Shown here: piece after piece, positions 7,610-14,993 of the stretch
How positions within the stretch are numbered: the stretch's first letter is position 1
Layout: every line of letters starts with the position of its first letter
Origin: Natrinema zhouii
GTDB lineage: Archaea; Halobacteriota; Halobacteria; Halobacteriales; Natrialbaceae
NCBI RefSeq assembly: GCF_013456555.2
Contig: NZ_CP059154.1
Span: 2,666,001 to 2,730,000 of the forward strand
Reading direction: 5' to 3'
Length of the DNA stretch: 64,000 nt
The notes under the pieces: generated by a model
Told to the model about the DNA's origin: nothing
The model's input: the letters and a program-made list of their open reading frames with translations, nothing else
Database searches by the model: none
Translations under genes and position numbers: made by a program

Positions 7610-7831
7610 ATGAGCAAACGGGCCGAGGCCGACGATCGAGGCCGAATCGTCATCCCGCAGGACATCCGTGAGAAACACGGCGATCGATACCGCGTCGTCG
7701 AACTCGACGATCGAGTCGAACTGATTCCGTTGAAAGCCGACCCGATCGAGGGCCTCCGTGACGCCGTCGGTGATGCGTTCGACGGCAAGTCGATCGACGA
7801 GATCAAACGGGAAGCGCTCGAAGCCGAGTAG
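7610..7831 (+). CDS. AbrB/SpoVT-fold DNA-binding protein (VapB antitoxin-like)
   Basis: 73 aa. The swapped-hairpin AbrB fold spans about 5-48: DDRGRIVIPQDIREKHGDRY, then RVVELDDRVELIPLK. An acidic C-terminal helix follows (SIDEIKREALEAE). Proteins of this form are usually antitoxins paired with a VapC PIN nuclease, but no PIN gene is adjacent. It lies between dapD and lysA with its own T-rich promoter-like box (aggtttttgt, about 30 bp before the ATG). It may be an orphan antitoxin, or a regulator of the surrounding lysine genes; neither is shown. Confidence 0.85.
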   Translation: MSKRAEADDRGRIVIPQDIREKHGDRYRVVELDDRVELIPLKADPIEGLRDAVGDAFDGKSIDEIKREALEAE

Positions 7832-7880
7832 CCGAGACGGAACCCAAAGCTTGAATTCTCGCGGTCACCTGAAACTGACA

Positions 7881-9221
7881 ATGACTGACGCTGCGGCTTC
7901 GCTGTCCGTCCGCCGCCTCACCGAGTGGGACGCGGCCGAACTACAGGCACTTACGGCGGAGTACGGCTCGCCGCTGTACGTCCTCGACCTCGAGCGAGTT
8001 CGACAGAACTACCGGCGACTCGAGGCCGCCTTTTCCGACGCCGATATCCTCTATGCGGTGAAGGCGAACGCGCTGGGGGACGTCCTCTCGACGCTTCGCG
8101 AGGCGGGGGCCGGCCTCGAGTGTGCCTCCGCCGGGGAAGTGCAGCGGGCGCTCGAGGCCGGGGCATCGGGCTCGGAGATCCACTACACGGCGGTCAACCC
8201 GCCCGCGGGCGACCTCGACTGGATCGTCGACGCCTGGGCGGACCACCCCGAACTAACCGTCACCGCGGGCTCCGAGGACACGATCGACCGGCTGGCTGAC
8301 CGCGGCTATACCGGGCGACTCTGTCTGCGGGTCAACCCCGGCATCGGCGCCGGCCACCACGAGAAGGTGCGGACGGGTGCCGCCGCGAAGTTCGGTGTCC
8401 CCGCGGAGCGTGCGGTCGACGTGCTCGCGGACGCCGCCGATCGCGGCTTCGACGTCGTCGGAATCCACGCCCACGTCGGCTCCGGCGTCTCGAGCGACCA
8501 GCTCGAGGCCCACCGGGAGTTCGTCGCGCGGATGGGCGATCTGGCGAGAGCGGTAGCCGACGCAGTAGGTACCCTCGAGTTCGTCGACGTCGGCGGCGGG
8601 TTCGGGGTTCCGTACCGCGAGGACGAAGACCCGCTTGACCTCGAGTCGGTCGCGGACGCCACTCGAGACGCGATCGGCGAGATCGACGCCGAACTGGCAA
8701 TCGAGCCCGGTCGCTACTTCGTAGCGGACGCCGGCGTGCTCCTCACCGAAGTGAACACCGTCAAAGACGCCCGCGAAACGACCGTCGCCGGCGTCGACGC
8801 CGGGATGACGACCCTGATCCGGCCCGCGATGTACGACGCGTACCATCCGATCCGGAACCTGACGGCAGCCGGTGATGACGGCCGCGAACGGCTCCCGCAG
8901 ACCGTCGCCGGCCCGATCTGCGAGAGCGGCGACGTTTTCTGTACCGAGCGTGAACTACCGGTAAGCAAACGTGGAGATATCCTCGCAATCGGCAACGCGG
9001 GGGCCTACGGCTACGAGATGGCGAACCAGTACAACTCTCGACCCCGTCCCGCGTCGATCGTCCTCGAGGACGGCGACGTTCGACTCGCCCGTCGCCGCGA
9101 GACGGTCGACGACGTGACGCGAGCAGAGCGCGAGGCGCGGAACGCCTCGGATTCCTCGCCGCTCGCAAGCGCGAACCGAAAGAACGACCACGGCCGAGCG
9201 AGCGACACCGACAACGACTGA
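7881..9221 (+). CDS. lysA: Diaminopimelate decarboxylase
   Basis: 446 aa PLP enzyme, last step of lysine synthesis. PLP lysine is K61 (LYAVKANALG). HAHVGSG is at 196-202, the phosphate-binding GGGFG at 238-242, and CESGD with the catalytic Cys at 347-351. The ATG at 7881 is chosen because the conserved protein begins there and ttgaattc lies 27 bp upstream. The frame stays open further 5' but overlaps the AbrB gene. Odd: the enzyme fold ends near residue 412, and the remaining 34 residues are a hydrophilic tail. Its first part is encoded by a palindromic element shared with the purNH linker. Confidence 0.95.
   Translation: MTDAAASLSVRRLTEWDAAELQALTAEYGSPLYVLDLERVRQNYRRLEAAFSDADILYAVKANALGDVLSTLREAGAGLECASAGEVQRALEAGASGSEIHYTAVNPPAGDLDWIVDAWADHPELTVTAGSEDTIDRLADRGYTGRLCLRVNPGIGAGHHEKVRTGAAAKFGVPAERAVDVLADAADRGFDVVGIHAHVGSGVSSDQLEAHREFVARMGDLARAVADAVGTLEFVDVGGGFGVPYREDEDPLDLESVADATRDAIGEIDAELAIEPGRYFVADAGVLLTEVNTVKDARETTVAGVDAGMTTLIRPAMYDAYHPIRNLTAAGDDGRERLPQTVAGPICESGDVFCTERELPVSKRGDILAIGNAGAYGYEMANQYNSRPRPASIVLEDGDVRLARRRETVDDVTRAEREARNASDSSPLASANRKNDHGRASDTDND
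9131..9149 (+). repeat. Palindromic element inside the lysA 3' end
   Basis: CGAGGCG (9131-9137) and CGCCTCG (9143-9149) flank a 5-nt loop. The surrounding sequence GCGAGGCGCG-AA-CGCCTCGGAT is nearly the same as one at 15608-15629 in purNH, and both are read in the same frame (EAR-N/S-ASDS). It codes for the start of the non-conserved LysA tail, which suggests an inserted repeat. Confidence 0.6.
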
Positions 9222-9231
9222 CGAGAGCACG

Positions 9232-10062
9232 ATGAGCATCCCATTCCAGAAGTACCACGGTACCGGCAACGACTTTCTAATTATCCATGCGGACGAACAC
9301 GTCCCGGACCGGGGTGCCCTCGCCGAGCGCGAGTGCGACCGGACGGTCGGCGTCGGTGCCGACGGGATCCTCTTTCTCGCCCCCGAGGAGAAATTCAACC
9401 CGCCCCGCGTCGTGATGACGCTGTTTCAGCCCGACGGCGCGACGGCGCCGATGTGCGGCAACGGCGCTCGCTGCGCCGCCGAGTGGACGATGGACCGGAC
9501 GGGGGCTGACAGCGTGATGATCGATACTCAGGCGGGCACCCTGCGGGCCGACCGCGACGGCGAGAACGTCGTCATCGAGATGACCCCGCTCACGTTCGTC
9601 CCCGACGAGGTCCCGGTCATGGCCGACGAGCCGGTCCTCAAAGCGGAGATCGAGGGTCTCGAGGTGTCGGTGGTCAACACCGGCGTTCCCCACGCCGTGA
9701 GCTTTGTTGACAATGTTGATAACGTCGACCTCGAGGCGATCGCACCGCCGGTGCGACATGCCGACGCCTTCCCGGACGGGACGAACGTCACCGTGGCCAG
9801 TCCCGACGGCTCGGGCGGCTTCCGACAGCGCACCTACGAACGCGGCGTCGAGGGCGAAACCGACTCCTGTGGGACCGGAGCGGTGGCCGTGGCCGTCGTG
9901 GCGCGTCGCCTCGGACTCACCGACGCCGACCCGGTCGACGTCCACCCGCCGGGCGGCCATCTGCGAGTGAGCTTCAACGACCGCGGACGCCCGACGCTCG
10001 CCGGGCCGGTCGAACACGAGTTCGACGGCGAGGTGGCCGTCGAGCCGCCGGTCGAGCCGTGA
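9232..10062 (+). CDS. dapF: Diaminopimelate epimerase
   Basis: 276 aa cofactor-independent epimerase converting LL- to meso-diaminopimelate, the substrate of LysA. The two catalytic cysteines are C75 (MCGNGARCA) and C213 (DSCGTGAVAV). The N-terminal KYHGTGNDF signature is at 7-15. Length is normal. It starts 10 bp after the lysA stop and ends overlapping the dapE GTG start, so lysA-dapF-dapE read as one transcription unit. Confidence 0.96.
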   Translation: MSIPFQKYHGTGNDFLIIHADEHVPDRGALAERECDRTVGVGADGILFLAPEEKFNPPRVVMTLFQPDGATAPMCGNGARCAAEWTMDRTGADSVMIDTQAGTLRADRDGENVVIEMTPLTFVPDEVPVMADEPVLKAEIEGLEVSVVNTGVPHAVSFVDNVDNVDLEAIAPPVRHADAFPDGTNVTVASPDGSGGFRQRTYERGVEGETDSCGTGAVAVAVVARRLGLTDADPVDVHPPGGHLRVSFNDRGRPTLAGPVEHEFDGEVAVEPPVEP

Positions 10063-11222
10063 CGGACGATCGCTCCGCCGCCGAGGCTTCGATCGACGAC
10101 GCGTTCGACCCCATCGCGTTTCTCGAGGACGCCGTCCAGTATCCCTCCCACGAGGCCGTCGAGCCGATGCGAGACTTTCTCTGCGAGACGCTCGAGGCAC
10201 AGGGCATCGAGCCCCGCGTCGACGACGCCGGGAACGTACTGGCGAGTCGCGGGCCGCCGGCGACCAGCGCCGAGACACACGTGGTTCTGAATACCCACAT
10301 CGACACGGTTTCGCCGCACGTCCCCTACGAGCGCGACGATGGCGAGGACGCTGACGGTTCAGGCGTGATTCGGGGGCGAGGCTCCTGCGATGCGAAGGGG
10401 CCGCTCGCGGCCATTCTCTCGGCCTTTTTCGCAGTCGAGCCGACCGACGGTCGAATCACGCTCGCGATCACCCCCGACGAGGAGGTGCTCTCGACGGGAG
10501 CCTACGAGTTGGTGTCTGGCGACGAGTCGCCCACTCGAGACGCGGACGCAGTGATCGTCGGCGAACCCACCGACCTCGACGTCTGTACGGCCGCGAAGGG
10601 CCGGTTTCAGGGGACGATCCACCTCTCGGGAGCCAACGCCCACGCCGCGGAGCCCGAGACCGGGAGCAACGCGGTCGCCGCCCTCGAGTCGGTTCTCGAG
10701 GCGATTCGAACCTTCGACGAGCGGGCCGATGCACCGCCGACCCACCCCCAACTCGGCGCGGCGACGCTGACGCCGACCGTCGTCGAGGGCGGCGAAGCGA
10801 CCAATCAGGTACCGGCCGACTGCGCGCTGACAGTCGACCGGCGGAGCGTGCCACCGGAGACGGCCGAGGAGTTTCACGAGGCGCTGACCGCCCACCTGCG
10901 GGCCGCCGTTCCGGCTACTGTAGACATCGACTTTCGCTTTACCGACCGACCGACGCCGTTCCTCGAGGCCTGGGACACCGATCCCGACGCGGCAGTCGTC
11001 GAGACGCTCGCGAAGGCGTCCGGCGGCGAGGTGCGTCCGTTCACCGCGGCGACGGAGGCCTCCTACTTCGCGACGGACGCGCCGACGGTCGTCTTCGGCC
11101 CCGGCGTGCTCGCCGACGACGAGGGGGCCGTCGCACACGCCCCGCGGGAGTACGTGCGGGTCGCGGACGTCCGCGAGGCGGCGCGGGCGCTCGAGGCGAC
11201 GCTGGTCGAACTGGTCGGGTAA
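10059..11222 (+). CDS. dapE: Succinyl-diaminopimelate desuccinylase (M20 family)
   Basis: 387 aa zinc peptidase-family enzyme that removes the succinyl group added by DapD. Metal ligands and catalytic residues follow the M20 pattern: H80 and D82 (LNTHIDTV), bridging D111 (GSCDAKGPLAA), and E141/E142 (ITPDEEVLSTGA). A dimerisation domain occupies about 180-290 (HLSGANAHAAEP). M20 enzymes include close relatives (ArgE, carboxypeptidases). Its place in a complete dap cluster makes DapE most likely. The GTG start at 10059 overlaps the dapF stop (GTGA). Confidence 0.88.
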   Translation: MTDDRSAAEASIDDAFDPIAFLEDAVQYPSHEAVEPMRDFLCETLEAQGIEPRVDDAGNVLASRGPPATSAETHVVLNTHIDTVSPHVPYERDDGEDADGSGVIRGRGSCDAKGPLAAILSAFFAVEPTDGRITLAITPDEEVLSTGAYELVSGDESPTRDADAVIVGEPTDLDVCTAAKGRFQGTIHLSGANAHAAEPETGSNAVAALESVLEAIRTFDERADAPPTHPQLGAATLTPTVVEGGEATNQVPADCALTVDRRSVPPETAEEFHEALTAHLRAAVPATVDIDFRFTDRPTPFLEAWDTDPDAAVVETLAKASGGEVRPFTAATEASYFATDAPTVVFGPGVLADDEGAVAHAPREYVRVADVREAARALEATLVELVG

Positions 11223-11350
11223 GGGTGGCCTCGAGGCATCGACTGGGTCGCAGTCCTCTCGTCCCGTTGCGGTCGTCGAGGACACGCCGAACTGGCACCG
11301 ACTATCGGTATCAATCCTTTTAACCACCGGGTCGATGTACAACGGAATCC

Positions 11351-12424
11351 ATGAGTAGCGACCCGGATCCCGTATCGCGGCCAGCCGATACGATGCGCGA
11401 ACGTGTCGGCGAAACGCGCGTAAAGATCTGGTTCCTGATCAGTGCCAACCGGTGGCTGGTCACCGGCGTCATTCTCGCCACGACGTACGTCCTCCTCCTC
11501 GTCTTACACGCGTTCGGCCCCAGTACACCGTGGAAGCTCGTGTCGACCAACGGAATCGCGTCACTGTTCGGATCGATGGTCATCGCGGTCGTAACGAGTG
11601 TCACCCTCGTTCTGTCGATCTCACAGTTCGTTCTCGCCGGAGAGATCGGCCCTCTCGGGGAACAACGAGAGCGAATGCGGAATGAAACCGAGTTTCGTGA
11701 GGAGGTAGAGGACGCCGCAGGCATCGGTGTGAGTCCCGTCGAACCCGCTCGCTTTCTCCAGACGCTCATCGAAACGGCCGAGACGCGCGCGAGGAGTCTC
11801 AACAACGCGGTCACCAGCGGCCCCGAGTCAGCACAGTTCGACGAAATCGCCGCGTTCACGGAGGGCCTCATCGACCACAGCCAAATCATCAACGACGACC
11901 TGGCGGGTGCGGATTTCGGGTCGTTCGACACGCTGCTTCCCGTCCTGAACTACAACTACTCGTGGAAGATATTCACCGCACGAACGCTTCGTGACAAGTA
12001 CGACGAGTCGCTTTCGGACGACGCCGCGGCGGCGTTCGACGACCTGATCGAATCGCTGCGGTTCTTCGGCCCGGCGCGCGAACACTTTAAGACTCTCTAC
12101 GTTCAGTGGGAGATCATCAACATCTCTCGGGGCGTCCTCTACGGCGCGATGCCGGCACTGGCGGTCGCGGGCTACATGATGCTCGAGTTCGACGCTGCGA
12201 AGATCACTGGGTCGGTGTTCGGCATCAGCACGGCGTATCTCACTGTCAGTGCACTCTACGTCCTCACGCTCTCCCCGTTCGCCGTGTTGCTCGCCTACCT
12301 CCTCCGCGTCCTCACGGTCATGAAGCGGACGCTCGCCATCGGGCCGTTCATCCTCCGAGAAACGGAGCAACTCGAGGCGGTTCGCTACGAGGAGTCGAGC
12401 GAGGTCGAGCCGAAGCAGCGATGA
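11351..12424 (+). CDS. Four-helix membrane protein of unknown function
   Basis: 357 aa, not recognised. There are two hydrophobic segments near the N-terminus (about 37-57, WLVTGVILATTYVLLLVLHA; and 68-92, SLFGSMVIAVVTSVTLVLSI) and two near 265-320 (GAMPALAVAGYMMLE; YLTVSALYVLTLSPFAVLLA). Between them is a soluble, mostly helical, acidic region of about 170 residues. The C-terminus is charged and cytoplasmic-looking. The arrangement of two helix pairs around a helical domain recalls bestrophin-like or DUF-type membrane proteins, but no signature motif is seen. A TTTTAA-containing stretch lies about 30-35 bp upstream. It stands alone after the lysine cluster. Confidence 0.8.
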   Translation: MSSDPDPVSRPADTMRERVGETRVKIWFLISANRWLVTGVILATTYVLLLVLHAFGPSTPWKLVSTNGIASLFGSMVIAVVTSVTLVLSISQFVLAGEIGPLGEQRERMRNETEFREEVEDAAGIGVSPVEPARFLQTLIETAETRARSLNNAVTSGPESAQFDEIAAFTEGLIDHSQIINDDLAGADFGSFDTLLPVLNYNYSWKIFTARTLRDKYDESLSDDAAAAFDDLIESLRFFGPAREHFKTLYVQWEIINISRGVLYGAMPALAVAGYMMLEFDAAKITGSVFGISTAYLTVSALYVLTLSPFAVLLAYLLRVLTVMKRTLAIGPFILRETEQLEAVRYEESSEVEPKQR

Positions 12425-12491
12425 CGGCTCGGAGCACCGCTGTCGCGCGGTGTTTCGGCCGCGACACTTCGGACAGATATTCGACTACCCG

Positions 12492-12908
12492 TCACACGGA
12501 CATCAGCACGATCGCCACTACGCTCAGTCCGATCGCGGCGAGTTTGCGGGCGGTCACGGTTTCGTCGAAGACGACGAGTCCGACTAGCGAACTGATCACG
12601 ATGAAGAGCCCGTAAATCGGGACGACGATACTTACCGGACCGAGCGCGAGCGCTCGATAGTAGGTTAGCAGGCCGATAGTCAACAGCACGCCCATTGCGA
12701 TGAGATGTGGCGTCCGAGGATGACGGAAGTACGGCCGTACCGACAGCCCGCGATAGACGAGCACGAGGCCGACGGTGACGAACATCACCGAATTCGAGAG
12801 GAACACGGCCATCGTACTGGACATGTCGGCCATCGCGATCGAGATCAGGGGGGCGACCAGGCTGTACGCGAGACAGGAAAACAGCGAGAGGCCGATGTAC
12901 TGTCGCAT
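12492..12908 (-). CDS. Half-size EamA/DMT-like membrane protein (second of a tandem pair)
   Basis: 138 aa with four predicted helices, the size of one half of a ten-helix drug/metabolite transporter. The segment GPVSIVVPIYGLFIVISSLV is nearly identical to one in the gene just upstream, so the two are tandem paralogues. The ATG at 12908 overlaps the stop of the upstream gene (TGATG), implying coupled translation in a fixed ratio. Small-molecule transport as a heterodimer is a reasonable inference; the substrate is unknown. Confidence 0.85.
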   Translation of the reverse strand: MRQYIGLSLFSCLAYSLVAPLISIAMADMSSTMAVFLSNSVMFVTVGLVLVYRGLSVRPYFRHPRTPHLIAMGVLLTIGLLTYYRALALGPVSIVVPIYGLFIVISSLVGLVVFDETVTARKLAAIGLSVVAIVLMSV

Positions 12909-13330
12909 CACTCCTCACCTCCGGCGGCGAGGTAGATCGCACCCGCTGCGGCGACGATGCCGGCGGCGCGAGTCGCGGTCAGTTCCTCGCCGAGAAACGC
13001 GATCCCAATAATCGAGCTCCCGACGATGAAGAGGCCGTAGATCGGCACGACGACGCTGACCGGCCCTCGCTCGAGCGCCTGATAGTACGCGAGGATGCCC
13101 GACGAGAGGAAGAGGCCGGCGACGTAGACGATTCCCGCCGATGGCGTTACCGCGTCGGACGGGTAGCCGGTCTCCGTCGCGACGAGCACGACGGTCGTTA
13201 GCCCGAGGAAGATCGTCGTCGAGAGGAAGAGCGCGACCGCGGGCGGCACGTCCGACGTCACGACGCTCGTCAGGGGCGCCATCAGCCCGTACGCGAGGAG
13301 AGCAACGATCACCCAGAGGAGATATTCCAT
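12908..13330 (-). CDS. Half-size EamA/DMT-like membrane protein (first of a tandem pair)
   Basis: 140 aa, four predicted helices: about 1-20 (MEYLLWVIVALLAYGLMAPL), 28-48, 60-80 and 88-110, plus a C-terminal hydrophobic stretch. It shares the motif GPVSVVVPIYGLFIVGSSII with its downstream neighbour. The frame stays open upstream, but the ATG at 13330 starts the hydrophobic sequence and matches the start of the paralogue (MRQYIGLSLFS). The pair probably works together like paired small multidrug-resistance-type proteins. Confidence 0.85.
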   Translation of the reverse strand: MEYLLWVIVALLAYGLMAPLTSVVTSDVPPAVALFLSTTIFLGLTTVVLVATETGYPSDAVTPSAGIVYVAGLFLSSGILAYYQALERGPVSVVVPIYGLFIVGSSIIGIAFLGEELTATRAAGIVAAAGAIYLAAGGEE

Positions 13331-13428
13331 ATGGGGTCTCGGATAACGGCGACCTATACAGTCACGATCCCGGAACCGTGTGCCGGGACCGTGACTGGCG
13401 ATCGGAATCGAGGACAATGAGGGGCGAC

Positions 13429-14817
13429 CTACTCGAGGTCGTCGACCAGTTCGCTCGCGATGCCGGTGTAGCCCGCCGGCGTCAGCGCGTGGAGTTCCTC
13501 GCGGACGTCCTCGTCGACGTCGAGGTCGTCGAACATGTCGCGGAAGTCCGCGAGCGTGACGTTCTTCCCGCGAGTCACGGCCTTCACGCGCTCGTAGGCG
13601 TCGGCCTGCCCCTCGCGGCGGAGGACCGTCTGGACGGCCTCGCCGATGATCTCGGGGGTCGATTCGAGGTCGTCGCGCATGACCCGCTCGTTGGGGACGA
13701 CCTTCGAGAGCCCCGATGCGGTCTTGCCGTAGGCGATCAGGCAGTGGGCGAAGGCACCCCCGATGTTGCGCTTGACCGTCGAATCGGAGAGGTCACGCTG
13801 CAGCCGGGAGGTGGTGACGTAGTCCGCGAGGAAGGTGAGATCCGAGTTGGCCTTCGAGAGGTTGCCCTCGCTGTTCTCGAAGTCGATCGGGTTGACCTTG
13901 TGGGGCATCGTCGAGGATCCGGTCTCGCCCGCGACGGTCTCCTGGCCGAGGTAGCGATCGGAGACGTAGAGCCACACGTCGAGATCCAGATCGAGCAATA
14001 CCGTGTTGGCCCCGCGGAACGCGTCGAACAACGCCGCGAGGTCGTCACAGGGGTTGACCTGCGTCGTGAGCGGTTCGAACTCGAGGTCCAGTCCATCAGT
14101 GATGAACTCCTCTGCGAAGGACTGCCAATCGACGTCGGGGTAGGCCGCGACGTGGGCCGCGTAGGTCCCCGATGCGCCGCCGAGTTTCCCCCGCAGGTCG
14201 TCGGTCGCCCGCCGGATCCGGCCGGTTGCCCGACCCAGCCGCGAGGCGTAGACGGCCATCTCCTTGCCGAACGTGGTCGGCGTCGCGGGCTGGCCGTGGG
14301 TCCGAGCCAGCATCGGGAGGTCGCGGTACTCGCGAGCCATGTCCGCGAGCGTCTCCCGCACGTCGTACAGCGCTGGTAACAGGACTTCGTCGACGGCGTC
14401 CCGGACGAGCAGCCGATGGGCGAGGTTGTTCACGTCCTCGCTGGTCAGCCCGAAGTGGATCCAGGCCGAGGCGTCGCTGTCCTCGGGCAGTCGGTGCCGA
14501 ACGAAGTACTCGACGGCTTTGACGTCGTGGTTCGTCGCTTCGAAGTCGGCGTGACCCTCCGTCTCGAGTTTTTTGATCAACCGAGCGTCCTCCTCGGCGA
14601 AGTGGCTGTACAGCCCGCGGAGGTGCTCGCGGTCCTCGAGGCCGAGCTCGAGCGGCGTCGCAGGGAGTTCGGCCAGCGCAATCAGGTACTCGACTTCGAC
14701 GCGAACGCGGGCGCGCATGAGCGCGGCCTCGCTCGCGTACGGCGACAGCGGTGCGGTCCGACCGTCGTAGCGGCCGTCCAGCGGCGAGACGGCGTACAGG
14801 GCGTCGGTCTCAGTCAT
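13429..14817 (-). CDS. purB: Adenylosuccinate lyase
   Basis: 462 aa of the fumarase/aspartase superfamily. It acts twice in purine synthesis, on SAICAR and on adenylosuccinate, releasing fumarate. The family signature GSSTMPHKVNP is at 300-310. The catalytic THGQPATPTTFG lies at 173-184 and the substrate segment LTSEDVNN at 124-131. The ATG at 14817 begins the conserved MTETDALYAVSPLDGRYDGR; in-frame codons further upstream would overlap the control region shared with purNH, which is divergent 176 bp away. Confidence 0.96.
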   Translation of the reverse strand: MTETDALYAVSPLDGRYDGRTAPLSPYASEAALMRARVRVEVEYLIALAELPATPLELGLEDREHLRGLYSHFAEEDARLIKKLETEGHADFEATNHDVKAVEYFVRHRLPEDSDASAWIHFGLTSEDVNNLAHRLLVRDAVDEVLLPALYDVRETLADMAREYRDLPMLARTHGQPATPTTFGKEMAVYASRLGRATGRIRRATDDLRGKLGGASGTYAAHVAAYPDVDWQSFAEEFITDGLDLEFEPLTTQVNPCDDLAALFDAFRGANTVLLDLDLDVWLYVSDRYLGQETVAGETGSSTMPHKVNPIDFENSEGNLSKANSDLTFLADYVTTSRLQRDLSDSTVKRNIGGAFAHCLIAYGKTASGLSKVVPNERVMRDDLESTPEIIGEAVQTVLRREGQADAYERVKAVTRGKNVTLADFRDMFDDLDVDEDVREELHALTPAGYTGIASELVDDLE

Positions 14818-14882
14818 TGTGCGAGTCTGTCCAGCGCGGTCCAAAAGCGTATCGAAACCCGGAGCGTCCGATGCCACGAGCG

Positions 14883-14941
14883 TGCATACCTCTGCGATTC
14901 ATGTCGCAAATATCGACTGATCGATACACGGATGTGCATAC
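14883..14941. promoter_or_regulatory. Candidate shared operator between purB and purNH
   Basis: The 176-bp divergent region holds a perfect dyad TATCGA-CTGA-TCGATA (14911-14926) between two direct copies of TGCATAC (14883-14889 and 14935-14941). Both flanking genes make purines, so a common regulator is plausible. The symmetry is seen in the sequence; binding is inferred. Confidence 0.4.
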
Positions 14942-14993
14942 ATGTCCCGGCGAGACCGCAACCACTTTGCCGTTCGCGGGCGCGGGTTCGACC

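Noticed and set aside
7758..7880. A longer lysA start upstream of 7881
   Set aside because: The extension overlaps the AbrB gene in another frame, is Ser/Arg-rich and not like LysA; ATG 7881 is preceded by a promoter-like box at 27 bp.
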